Source: Terebella lapidaria
Lineage: Eukaryota; Annelida; Polychaeta; Terebellida; Terebellidae
NCBI GenBank assembly: GCA_949152475.1
Contig: OX424568.1
Span: 25,271,667 to 25,335,666 of the forward strand
Reading direction: 5' to 3'
Length of the DNA stretch: 64,000 nt
This document shows positions 53,200 to 63,776 of the stretch, one piece after another. Both the position numbers and the translations under genes were made by a program. Each line of letters begins with the position of its first letter. Position 1 is the stretch's first letter. The notes below the pieces were generated by a model that saw only the letters and a program-made list of their open reading frames with translations, was not told the DNA's origin and ran no database searches.

Positions 53200-55380
53200 A
53201 CCCTTTTTGGTTTCTGCACCAAGTCAATAGGCGAGTGTGGCAGAGAGAGCAGGACTCGGTGCTCAGTGATTTGTCAGATTCTGCGACTCGATGGGGGCAC
53301 TGTGCCAAGTATAGCAGCTACACCAGCGTGGACCTCGACCGCAAGAAAGTTGTCGACGTAGAACTTGTGAGAGTAATGGAAACAACTTTTGTTGTGGATA
53401 CATGTAAGCAGTTGTAATTGTGTTGATCCTACCCGTATTTCCTTGACATATTTGTACACACGTGGAAAATGTATGTACATGTATCATTTGTGTATGCAGC
53501 TTGCGCAATACCATAGCCATAAACATATTACCAGTATTATCAATGCACTTACAGAGCCTACTGTTTGATGAGCTTCAGTAAAATGTAAATGCAGGTAAGA
53601 TGGTTTCTTCACTTTTAAACCTGTTTGTTGTATTTCATTCTACTATGTGATTGGGGGCCTGAGGTTTCAAGTCAGTAAATACGCTTTACTGGCCCTCAAC
53701 TTAGTGCCTTGATACTCTCAGCAGTAACGCGGACATGGAATACACAAACTGATACATGATAAGATGGATTTCTGAAATTGATAGTTTAATTTCAAAACAA
53801 CATTTTATGCATAATATTGGTCTTATTCATGCAGAGTAATGAAGTTGGGGCCACCTATCTCATTGAGTTGGAAGGCCTAAAGCGCATCAAGGCGATGCTG
53901 GAGGCCCGGGATGTTCCAGTGGTGGGTTTATTACATTTATTTGTAATTAATGGAGAAATGGCAGTTTCATCCACTACTATGATATGGCATGTTGCGAAAG
54001 GTATACTTTCTAGAGAACTATGTGATTTGGACTCAAACAATTATTGTTACATCGCTGAATCTGGTGATAGCTTTAATAACTGTAAATATGTGATCATTAT
54101 TATATTGTTATGCTATTTGTAAAAAACAATTCTGCATTGGCTATGGGCACAATTAGCCGAGAATGAGAGAGTGAAAGTCACTACCTAAATCTCAAAACAT
54201 ACATGTTTTTGTCAGCTCTGCTGGAGACACTGGATTCTCTGGCCAAGAAATCCGGTATGAGCCTTGTCGCCAAGTGGGCCGGGAGCATAATAAATTACTT
54301 ATACTGGGTGGCAACATCAAGTGGGGGGAATGGAAAACTGGCACTTTCGAGGTGGACCAGCCTCGGGCGTTATTGGTCAACCTCCATCACCATGACGACC
54401 CAGATTTCCGTAAGTGCCTGCACCCACGAATTGCTGCCACTGAGAGAGAACCATGGCTTCAAATTGGTACATCAACTTTATTGTCAATATAGTGTGAAAA
54501 ATGCTTTGGATATCGACAAGGTGTATGAAACAAATGCTGGGAATTTTCTTACTATACTCACTGCAGATTCAGAAGATTATCAACAATTATGTAAGATCCT
54601 GGAGCTACACTACTCTGTAGAGACATCGGAGTGCAGTTTTGGAAGGGTTCCACAATGTGCTGAGCCACTTCGCATCCAAGATGCACCATTTTGGTTACCA
54701 AGCCATGAAGTCCAGGTAAGTTCAAGACCTTAGTTTAGATGAGATATCGTACATAATATACATGCACTTACTTTCTGGTTTCAGTTTCTTAAAGTAATGT
54801 TGGCAGGAAAACTATTTTTTCCAAATCAATTACATATATGCCTGTGGTCTCAGAATAATAGGTTGCAAAACGAACTTTGCTTGATCAAATGGATAAATCA
54901 AGCATTTGACAGTACTAGCAGCCGCTTTTTTTTGTTTTGTGCGCCACTCAGAGTTACCTCTGATTTAACCTAGTTCACGCTCGATTGGCTCGAACATACA
55001 CGAGTAAGCTGGAATCGCACTGCGTCACGGTATACAAAGCACCGAGAATGGCGGTAATGTAAACAAACTCAAAATATCTCCACCAGAAACTCGCAACGAA
55101 ATCTATTAGAAAGGGGCGTCTGTTTGGGCATACAAGTGCAGATAAATAACTGTTATGTTTCCTTCGTTCGATCAGAAAGATATGGAAAAATCCATAACTT
55201 GCTGCCAATATCACTTTAAATTTTAATATTAAAATTTCAGACTGCAGCTAGCAGCACTCCATATGAACCACAATTCGGACATGAGACAGGCAACAAGGAA
55301 GACATCCTGGAATTTGCGATGCGATATCCCAAGTTCAGGAAAGTGTCAAGGAACATGACAGAGGCTTCATATGGTATGAT
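53200..55380 (+). pseudogene. THAP/Kolobok-like transposase, catalytic exons
   Basis: Exon A near 53,200-53,360 reads VWQREQDSVLSDL and GHCAKYSSYTSVDLDRKKVV with DVELV. Exon B (53,834-53,921) reads SNEVGATYLIELEGLKRIKA. Exon C near 53,962-53,999 gives WHVAKG preceded in another frame by HYYD. Exon D from about 54,210 reads LLETLDSLAKKSGMS, KWAGSIINYLYWVATSS, then VNLHHHDDPDFRKCLHPRIA. Exon E (55,241-55,374) reads ILEFAMRYPKFRKVSRNMTE and ASYG. I recall the series GHxAKYGxY, SNEVGxSxxMELEGLKR, YYDxWHVAKG and NHLYWC from THAP-linked transposases; DxWH would be the D(2)H motif known in Kolobok and related superfamilies. Frame changes occur in exons C and D, so it is inactive. Confidence 0.6.
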
Positions 55381-55961
55381 GGAGTTTCATAGTTTATCAG
55401 ATTATCGGACCTAAGGTCACGATGTTTCTTCAATGTGTACACTTTCAAAGGGCATTTGAGGGAGAATATTTTCTATGATGTTAAGTTTAGGAGGATCTCA
55501 AATCCAGATTAACTTAATCTCATTCTCATTACCACAGGAAATGATTTAGTTTTGCTTGTTCTCATTTTCATCCATGATATTGGTATGTTTGTTACATTAA
55601 TGTTCAGAGTGTATATCGTGATCTCCTAAAATATTGTATATCCACATCAAAATGTATCCAAACCTAATGAACCCTATTTTGTAGAGTGCCCATGTGCGAA
55701 GGTATTTTCATTATTTATGGTTATTAAATGGTCTCATATGAATGTATAAATGTACATGGTAATATGTAGTGTTATCTTATTTGTGCCTGTGTGGTTTGTT
55801 GTTTGTTACCTTTGCTATAAGCCATGCTGCAGTGAACCGACTAGTCAGGAATACCATCTTCAACATATTAGTGACATGCCTCTTCTGCCGACTCGCAACC
55901 CTATGCAACACCACCTGAGGTTGCAGTGTCTCTAGTGAATCGGTACAGTGCGTTGAGAGAC
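53505..55961 (+). repeat. Direct duplication, copy 2
   Basis: Same ends as copy 1 at 50,333-51,817. The left end lies in the intron between exons A and B of the transposase gene, so copy 1 was derived from this locus or a sister locus. Extra length comes from exons missing in copy 1 and the 423-bp insertion. Confidence 0.85.
54793..55215. mobile_element. 423-bp MITE with TTAA target duplication
   Basis: TTAA at 54,789-54,792 and 55,216-55,219 flank the insert. Copy 1 has one TTAA (51,063-51,066) and the same flanks without insert. Ends are AGTAATGTTGGCAG and, inverted, AGTGATATTGGCAG: 12 of 14 match. TTAA targets are used by piggyBac and Kolobok superfamilies. No frame of note inside. Confidence 0.9.
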
Positions 55962-56019
55962 CCTCAACACCTGAACTCTGTTAAGCCATGGGGAAGTTAA
56001 ACCAGTTTTTCATTCTTTC

Positions 56020-56571
56020 TGGCAGCCCTCGGAGGGATCCGGGGCTATGATGCACTCAAGATTGTGTGCAACGAAGCTGCCTTGGATTCACCAGACTGAC
56101 CTCTGTGACTTGAGAAAATACACTGCAACAATGACTCAGGTTAATATCAATTTCATATTGTAAATGTTACCCCCTGCCATAGCAACTTTTATTCCACCCC
56201 ATGGACATATTTTTCTCGTGGCCGAAATATCATGTATTTTTGCAAATATTGATCACTATTTTGATCTTATCCATAAATTGAAAGCCTACGGGCACTTGTG
56301 CACATAATCAGGTCAAGTTTCATTTGGTGCGTAGATTGCAGTCTAATTAATCAATATCATTTTCCAATAGGTTCTCTCCTTGGACGCCCATCAATTGGTA
56401 TGGCTCTGTCGCCATCTAGGTCACTCGAGGGTGTACACGAAGCCCACTTCAGGGCCACATCAGGACTCATCGAACAGGTGGAAATTGCTAAAATGATGAT
56501 GATCCAGCAACGGAACTTGGTGGGACAATACGCTGGAAAGACGTTAAGAGAAATCCAGTTAGAAGGTCGGC
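56020..56571 (+). pseudogene. Tyrosine-recombinase-like C-terminal exons
   Basis: The exon after CTGGCAG near 56,025 reads GGIRGYDALKIVCNEAALDS, with LRKYTATMTQ in another frame before a CAG|GTTAAT donor. The next exon (56,371-56,569) begins VLSLDAHQLVWLCRHLGHSR in one frame and continues HFRATSGLIEQVEIAKMMMI and QRNLVGQYAGKTLREI in another. I recall LRKxxATxxQxLxLxxxELxxLxxHLGHxxxVHxxxYRL from proteins with zinc fingers and recombinase-like domains. The nucleophilic tyrosine region reads EAHFRA, so it seems inactive. It may be the missing C-terminal part of the family at 42.5-44.4 kb, but from another copy. Confidence 0.5.
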
Positions 56572-57312
56572 TCATGTGAATGTTTGAAGGTGCGGGCTCA
56601 TGTTCAATTTAAGACAATGTTATTATGACTTCTCAAGTGAGAGACTGCCACCAGAGACGGCTGAAGCTGTGAGAGACACATCAACGTCTGCAGGTTTGAA
56701 ATCTGTAGTGAGAATTATTACATGGTTTGATGAAATTTAGCATCCATGTTCAAAATTGAGAAAAAGTTATGTATGTTTTAGACGTGACTGTGAAATGCAA
56801 ATACAGTTGTAGGGGAGAGCTGGTGTGAGCCAAAGCCAGAAGCCCACTCTGAAGTACGTAAGTAATAATTTCAAAACCAACCAGATTATCACATGCAGCT
56901 AACTTTACATGCATTTTACCATTGAGAAGGTCAACAGCATCTTGACAAACCATGAACAATATAATACTGTTCAATGAATCAATCTCAAAAGACCTAAACC
57001 AGACCAGTTTAACTGCATGGTACGAAATGGGACATTTGTACAATAAATTTGTGATAGTTTGTAGTAAAATTAAATGTAGTCTGTTATTTTACCAGTTTAT
57101 TTCCAACAGAAACAATATGGAGATAGAGAACTTTCAATGATATAGTGTTCCCGTTGATCTTGTATGAAGACAATGCTAATTGTTTCAGGAAAAAGCAACC
57201 GATTAATGTCGTATCTGATACCCATAGACTACATTGCAACCACAAACACCCTTTGTGACAAAAAACCGTCAGAAATGACCTCGGTATCGACGAAACTAAT
57301 ACCTATATGTAA

Positions 57313-57912
57313 GTAAGTATCAATCTATTACCACCAATACATTAAGATTTTGATGATGCCAATAACAAAAGTAAAATACGACATTTTGCAATAGAAACAA
57401 AGCCCGACCAAATAGTTTATCCAAAGACACACCGGCGTCATCAGGGGCAGACAATGTGTTAAATGTAGTTGTTTCTACTGTACACCTGATGGAATTAGTA
57501 TACAACTGCCCAACAACCTAAGAAAATAATTGAGAAATCCGAAACAAACCCCATGGAACAGACATATGACAAGTACATAAGTACCTAATGACAAGCCAGA
57601 AGGCTTCTGAGTTGATGGTATCCTCCGGGACAGATTCAACGTCCACCAGCAGTGACACCGACTCAGTGATATGAATGTAAGTATCAATCTATTACCACCA
57701 ATACATTAAGATTTTGATGATGCCAATAACAAACATAAAATACGACAATTTGAAATAGAAACAAAGCCCGAACAAACAGTATGACGCCAGTGTGTCTTTG
57801 GATAAACTATTTGGTCAGGCTTTGTTTCTATTGCAAATTTTTGTATTTTACGTTTGAAATTGGCATCATCAAAATCTACTGTATTTGTGGTAATAGATTG
57901 ATACCTACATTG
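57313..57912. mobile_element. Family A copy with direct and inverted units
   Basis: GTAAGTATCAATCTATTACC at 57,313 and 57,677 (364-bp period), then from 57,780 an inverted piece ending GATTGATACCTACATT. The last 235 bp therefore form a near-palindrome with its centre near 57,779. Confidence 0.85.
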
Positions 57913-58339
57913 TGTTATCGGTTGTTTGTTTTTTGTTGTTGCGGAGATACACTTTAAGCTACAGCTTCTAGCATTCTCCCCTTCAACATTCTTTTTATTG
58001 TCAATGTGTATATCCTAGAAAGTCCGTTTCGAAGACAGTCCAGGTAGAGTATTGGTAACAATAATGAAATTTGCTATGTTACATTTTAAGGTACGCACAA
58101 CAACAAAAATTCATATTGAATCCTGAAATATAGTCAATACAGTTGACCAAAACAAAGGACTTGAAGACTATGGACCGGAACTCGAGACCAAGGTAGTCAA
58201 TATGCGACTGTTAAAACAGCAGGAAAATAATGACATATTGTTTTTCAATAGAAATAACCCAAAACTAGCAATGTCGTTAAACATTCCATCAAATCAATCA
58301 GTTACAACCTTAGTATTTTTTTTCCTTTCATTAAAAGAA

Positions 58340-58440
58340 GAAAAGTTGGAAACACTGCTGCAGTTTGAGCCGCCCCCCGTCAAACCCAAACAAGGTGTTC
58401 GCTATCATGTAGGTGGAGAGGTGCTGGATGCCAGGAACTA
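58340..58440 (+). CDS. Terminal exon of the protease-element gene, copy 2
   Basis: Reads EEKLETLLQFEPPPV, KPKQGVRYHVGGEVLDARN, stop. Only a few residues differ from the copy at 47,966. The upstream acceptor CATTAAAAG is kept. The rest of the protease gene is missing here. Confidence 0.5.
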
Positions 58441-58668
58441 GAAGTTTCAGGAACTAGAAGTCTGCGTTACACAATCTCTTATGGAAAGTGGAATACTTAA
58501 TGCCACTCTCCTAAACTGTTTTTTCTCGTAGTGTATTTTATCTCAACCCGTCTTAATCTTCAGAATACCCGGATGGACGCCATTGATAGTACCGTTGTAA
58601 CCAGAACCAAGGGATTCATATCCTGGGTCTACAGTGTAAATTTATAACTAGACTTTGGACTAGACAGG

Positions 58669-58945
58669 ATGGCAGCTTCCACCATGTCCATCGAAGCCCC
58701 AAAAGGATTTACCAGGCTTTTTCTTGTTGAAAATTACACCCAAAAAAATCGGGTGATGAATTTTTATCAGAAAATCCTTTTGGACGACACGAACCAGGTT
58801 AAAACCCTCTTCTGCAACATTCCGGAAGCCAAGTCCAATGACGCCAGCGCGGTCATCCTTCAGTTACAGACTGGTGAGTTTTTTCGGCATAACACATGCC
58901 ATCGTTAGCCAAGAGACAGTACGAACCACGGCTAACACCAAGGTA
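58669..58945 (+). CDS. Start exon of the unknown element, copy 2
   Basis: ATG at 58,669 opens MAASTMSIEAPKGFTRLFLV, ENYTQKNRVMNFYQ, KILLDDTNQVKTLFCNIPEA and ILQLQTG before a CTG|GTGAGT donor near 58,873. A possible second exon, SQETVRTTANTK, ends at AAG|GTAAGC near 58,943. The leader at 58,588 is shared with the THAP gene. Unknown function. Confidence 0.5.
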
Positions 58946-58996
58946 AGCAGTACCTCCTCTACTTTTTCAGGAGGAGCCTATCTGTTTTCACTTTTT

Positions 58997-60515
58997 AGGT
59001 TACCGGACCTTTGGTCCGATAACCTATTGGCATGGCGTTGCGTCCGTCGTCCGTCCGTCCGTCCGTCCGGCGTTAACATTTTTATCTTTAAAGTTAACGA
59101 TCGAATCTTTCTGAAATTTTGCACAAAAATGCCTAAAAATATTTTGAGAAGGAGGTATTTTTTTGTTTTTTGATTTTCGCATTTTTTTCAAAATGGCGGC
59201 CGTTTTTGTCGAAAAACGCTCAATTTTGGACTTTGACGGCCATTTTCTCAAAAACTGTCTGATCAGTTTTGAGTTTTTGGTTTCAAAAGATTCCCCTCAT
59301 ATACCTCTGTGATATGTATAAGTTTGGTTGCCCTAAATCTGCCGGTTTTCGTGTGGCGGCCATTTTGAATTTTTGGCGGGTCGGCGTAAAAAATTTTTTT
59401 CACCCCAAATCGCATTACTATCCATTTTGGGCCATTTCTAGGGCAAAAAAAATTTTCGCCCTTTGAAAAAAATTTTGGACTTAGAAAATTTTCGGCACTT
59501 TTTTCCTTCATAATGGGAGCTGTCCGGACTGTACTCATAGAACGCTTGAAGATAGAGCTTAGAAATTGGCACTTTCAAATGGGAAGTCATATATGGCGAC
59601 TTGTGTGGTGACCTTGAATTTGACCTTGGATGACCTTGAAAGGTCAAAACAGCCATTTTTGGGTCGAAAAATGCTCAAATTTGCACCTAATCTGTATTTT
59701 CTCAAAAACTGTCTGATCAGTTTTGAGATTTTCACTTAAAAAGCTTCCTCTTATATACCTCTGTGACCTGTATAAGTTTTGTTGCCCTTGAATCGCCGAT
59801 CTCCGTGTGGCGGCCATTTTGAATTTTTGACGAGTCGGCGAAAAAAATTTTTTTCGCCCCGAATCGCATTACTATCCATTTTGGGCCATTTCTAGGCAAA
59901 AAAAAATTTTCACCCTTTGAAAAAAAGTTTGGACTTGGAAAATTTTCGCCACTTTTCCCCACTTTTCCCCTTCATAATGGGAGCTGTCATGACTGTAATC
60001 ATAGAATGCTTGAAGATAGAGCTTAGAAATTGGCATTTTCAAATGGGAAGTCATATATGGCGACTTGTGTGGTGACCTTGAATTTGACCTTCGATGACCT
60101 TGAAAGGTCAAAACAGCCATTTTGGGGTCAAAAAATGCCCAGATTTGCCTCTATAGATGAAATGCTTGCAGATAGAGCTCATGTTTGCATTATGAACATA
60201 TAGGAAGACATATATGGCACAACTAATGATGGCCTTGAACTTGACGTCAGATGACCTTGAGTGCCAAATGTCTGACTTGGAATGTGTAAATTGACCTGAG
60301 CGGCCTAAACGATTCCACCCAACATATAGAATATCAAATGCCGCACACATACTTGTAATGGTAACATCGAAGTTCATACGGATGACCTTGATTGGTAAAT
60401 CCCAAGGTCATATGTTTACACTGCTAACCTTGATTGGTAAAAGGTCTGTACCTGCCAATGCTGCCATGGCCAAACCAAAATTGTCCGGTAACCTATCTTA
60501 GCCTTTGGGCTAATT
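58997..60515 (+). mobile_element. Family B, longest copy
   Basis: Starts TTAGGTTACCGG with a hairpin GGTTACCGGACC, TTT, GGTCCGATAACC, then TATTGGC and CGTCCGTCC repeats. Two long internal units (59,600-59,720 and 60,050-60,130) repeat the CATAATGGGAGCT and GACCTTGAATTTGACCTT blocks. Ends TCCGGTAACCTATCTTAGCC and TTTGGGCTAA. Both ends share TAGGTTACCG in inverted orientation. It lies between two exons of the unknown element, so it was inserted into its intron or after decay. Confidence 0.75.
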
Positions 60516-60529
60516 TTTTTTTTCTGGAT

Positions 60530-60943
60530 CTACTGAAGAATGGCATCCAAAGCAGGACCGAGTTCGGGAAGCACGTGTGGATACAAAAAAAAACTCAAAA
60601 TGTTAATATAAACAAATCCGAAAGAAAGACCGGGCACAGTCAAGAGATTCGACGCTATCACTGACAGAAATAAAATGTGTTCAGTAATGATGTCAACAGA
60701 TGCAAGAGGCGACAAATATGTTACCATCAACAACTTAACCGTGGAAGGGTTCGACTGGAACTTGACGGAAATAAAACAAGCATTACCTCAAAATGAATGC
60801 CAAATCACAGGTGAACCATGCCCTAGACTTACCGGGCCTAGACCTAGCATCTTTCAATCACGACTCGTGACTGCACACGGAATTTACGCTCAATATTTAC
60901 GCGGTGTGTCTGTTGAGGAGTTTCAAGTTCAGACAAATATATA
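60530..60943 (+). pseudogene. Unknown element protein, exon copy 2
   Basis: Reads MASKAGPSSGSTCG (with a nearby in-frame stop), KRFDAITDRNKM, MMSTDARGDKYVTINN, GFDWNLTEIKQALPQNECQI, TGEPCPRLTGPRPSIFQSRL, AHGIYAQYLRGVSVEEFQV and a stop. It parallels 45,769-46,038 and extends further. The stop makes it a likely pseudogene. Confidence 0.5.
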
Positions 60944-60997
60944 ATAAGACTCTTTGCAGGCATAAGGCCAGCTCAAATATACTAGTATATATCAATA

Positions 60998-61212
60998 CAC
61001 GTATTTAATATTTTTTTTGTGTATTTAAGATTTTCAATAATAATATTTTTAATAATAAATTATTAAGTACGCATACAAAATATTAAATATGCGTAATAGA
61101 TGATTAAATATGCATATACAGATTCAATACGCATATATAATATAAAATACACAAAATAAATGTTTGAATACGCATATTTAATATTAAATACGCAAAAAAA
61201 ATATTAAATACT
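60998..61212. repeat. Short-palindrome minisatellite, array 3 (CGCA cores)
   Basis: About nine units of the type ATTAAATACGCATA occur in both orientations; ATTTAATATTAAAT (61,166-61,181 region) is a perfect palindrome flanked by CGCAT and ACGC. It starts 55 bp after the end of the unknown element's frame. Confidence 0.75.
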
Positions 61213-61288
61213 TTTAACAAATGATTAATATAATTTCTTACAAATTATATCAGATTCCGTATAACTTCTACCAGTTTTTATTCGGTAC

Positions 61289-61308
61289 AACTTTTGGGCC
61301 CAAAAGTT
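61289..61308. repeat. Perfect 20-bp palindrome within a GTTCTACCAG repeat
   Basis: AACTTTTGGGCCCAAAAGTT is its own reverse complement. It is surrounded by variants of AAGTTCTACCAGATT (61,262-61,350). Confidence 0.9.
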
Positions 61309-62513
61309 CTACCAGATTCCCAAAAGTTCTACTGTTTGATGTTCTACCAGATACATGTTTAAGAAACGCGCTTATGTATAATTATGGAATATATAATTTC
61401 ATGGCACTTAATACCATCTTATTCATATAATGAACCAGAAATGGCAAAACAAAATGCGGAGAGGAGGTTACGCAAAGACATAGAAGCTGGGATATACGAC
61501 GATATTGACGGTGAATAGTACATACTTATTTCCATACCTGTTCGTTAGTTCATGCAATAAACTTTAATGATTTAAGCAATAACTTCAATGTATTTACAAT
61601 AATCAAAGTTATAATTAAAACACTAGATATATTGATACTATTCGTCCAAAAACTGTAGAAGACTAAAAAGATGGACAGAGCAGGATCAGGAGGATGAGGA
61701 TCGTGATGGTGACAAATATGGTGAGAGAGGTAAACATAATCCTACCATAAGTTTTACGATATTATCATGTACATAATGTCATACTTATTCCAGAAAAAAA
61801 TTACCATAGAAATACAGAGGATAATAATACTATATATAAAATTTAATTCAGGACACTGAAATTTGACACATCCAACATTACATACAGAAGTACGTGGTCT
61901 TCACAAGAAAGATGTGTAGAAAGAAATGAAAGACAAATCCAGCAAAACTCAGAAGAAGAATAAGCTCTTCACTGACCTGGACAAATCGTTAAAGGATACC
62001 CCAGGTCAGATGTACATAATACATGTATATATATTTATTTTAATAAATGTATAGAAAATATAAGATTTGTGCTCCTGTATTTCAATTTATATTAAGCCCT
62101 ACAAACCATTTGTTAATTTAAAAAAAAAACATTTCGTTAAAATTCATGTAGTATTTTTAATTTTCAGTCATCCCAATTGAAAATCTGGAGACCTTATGTT
62201 TTTTCTGCCGTTTGGTTTTTAACTATTGAAAGCTTTGAGCAGTCATTCCGAATTCTTCTCAGCTTATCCATAATAGTCTGTTGCAGCCCCCTTTTGTACA
62301 AAAGTTAGGGCGATCCCTAAATCTGAAACATCTGTTTCATATTTTTTACTTGCATGAATAAGTTTTCACCATTTGAAATGATAGGAAAAAATTTGGGGTG
62401 GCCTTTCAGGCTTTTATGTCTAGTTCTATCCCATAAACATGATAAATTCGATGTGTATAAATGTGATAACTCATTACACATCATTTTCCCCCATTTCATT
62501 CAGGTACCGACTC

Positions 62514-62640
62514 ATCAAGAACGGAAACAACAAGTCCGGTGGACGTAGGGGCAAATTTGTGTTCATGGAGGAGATGAATGCTATCTATCGTTACCGGCTA
62601 TACGTAACACAAAGTGTTACCATTGCCAATCAGGATTGCG
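62514..62640 (+). CDS. Myb/SANT-like (trihelix) exon
   Basis: A CCATTTCATTCAG acceptor opens YRLIKNGNNKSGGRRGKFVF and MEEMNAIYRYR. This matches the third-helix region of Myb/SANT-like (Myb_DNA-bind_4) domains, YRxxKDxNxKSGxGRxxWxFFEEMDxIx, common in Harbinger accessory proteins. Weak upstream exons may lie at 61,650-61,730 and 61,890-61,983 (KKDV...EMKDKSSKTQKKNK). Codon phase was not confirmed. Confidence 0.5.
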
Positions 62641-63500
62641 TAGTGACTGCCTATTCTATCACTGTTTGCCTCTGCTGTTCATTTAGGCATACTATATGTT
62701 ATGCATGTGTAACATAAGTTGTATCGATTGATAATCGCTTGTGACCTTATACCAAACACACTGTGTATTGTATGTAATTGTCGTCACAATATAGTAATAA
62801 ATAGAGCAGGTTATTTGTAACATTTTTGAGAGAAAAAAGGTCCAAGTTACCAGATCCAGACAGAAATAGGGATGTAATCACTTGTGTACCAACGAGGACG
62901 ATGATGATGCGTAAGGGGATTGATATACCAGTAATGTGTCCTTGTGTTATCTGTAATTGAACCAAACATATTTTAAAATGCCATAATGATATTGGTGGGG
63001 GTCAGTGTTTGAGCACGCACGTACGCCTGAGCCAGCCCAATCCAGTGCAACACTAAAAACATATCGTTTTAGGTAGAATACCTGATGCATGCACAAGCAA
63101 TCAAGTGATATATTAAGATATGTGGTGGATGTAATCTGACTTTCATGACCAGAATGTAGAAGTAATAACATCTCTTATTTTGATTCATTTTATGATGAAC
63201 ATTGAGGTAAAGTTTGCGTGTGGTTGACATCTTGCTGTGGCGCTGGTTGTGCCTGCAGATGACAACTATGTGTTTCATTCAGTAAGCACAGTCTTGTATG
63301 GTGACATCTGACAATCCGTGAGGTCGAGACTGTTGGCTGTGCAAGCAGGTGCCAAGGGCCTCGTGGACTTTGTGAAGTTTGTATGTATACAAATCGAAAG
63401 ATTAAAATTTCTTTGTTTGTATCTTTCAATGCTTGTTCATTCATTGGTATTTTGGAATAGTTTGCTGATTTTGTAAAAGCTGATTTTCTATTATGCTGAT
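62640..63500. other. No supported feature
   Basis: Short frames only, likely intron of the adjacent Myb/SANT-like gene. AT-rich with no family match. Confidence 0.45.
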
Positions 63501-63530
63501 CTGGACATTGTTTAATCAGGTGAGTAGGCA

Positions 63531-63548
63531 AGGCGATCTTGATCGCCT
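63531..63548. repeat. Perfect short palindrome
   Basis: AGGCGATC, TT-free centre, GATCGCCT: the 18 bases AGGCGATCTTGATCGCCT have 8-bp perfect arms. It lies in a frame VSRQGDLDRLFELDSLDNSD that stays open from about 63,511 to 63,618. Confidence 0.7.
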
Positions 63549-63776
63549 TTTTGAGCTCGATTCACTGGACAACTCAGACGTTGAAATCAGTATTTTGGCA
63601 TGCACAAAGAGGATGTGAAAATATCCATTCCAAAACATTAGTACGTTTAATTCCATAAGGATTCGGAAATTGGAATCAACACAGACTTTCCTAAGATTTT
63701 AACATGACACACATTGACAATAATATGTTTACTTATTATAATACTGTTATAATCAGCTATTCATTCTTTTTGTGCA

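Noticed and set aside
56750-57140. Short frames on both strands
   Set aside because: No motif, no splice support and no copy elsewhere in the window.
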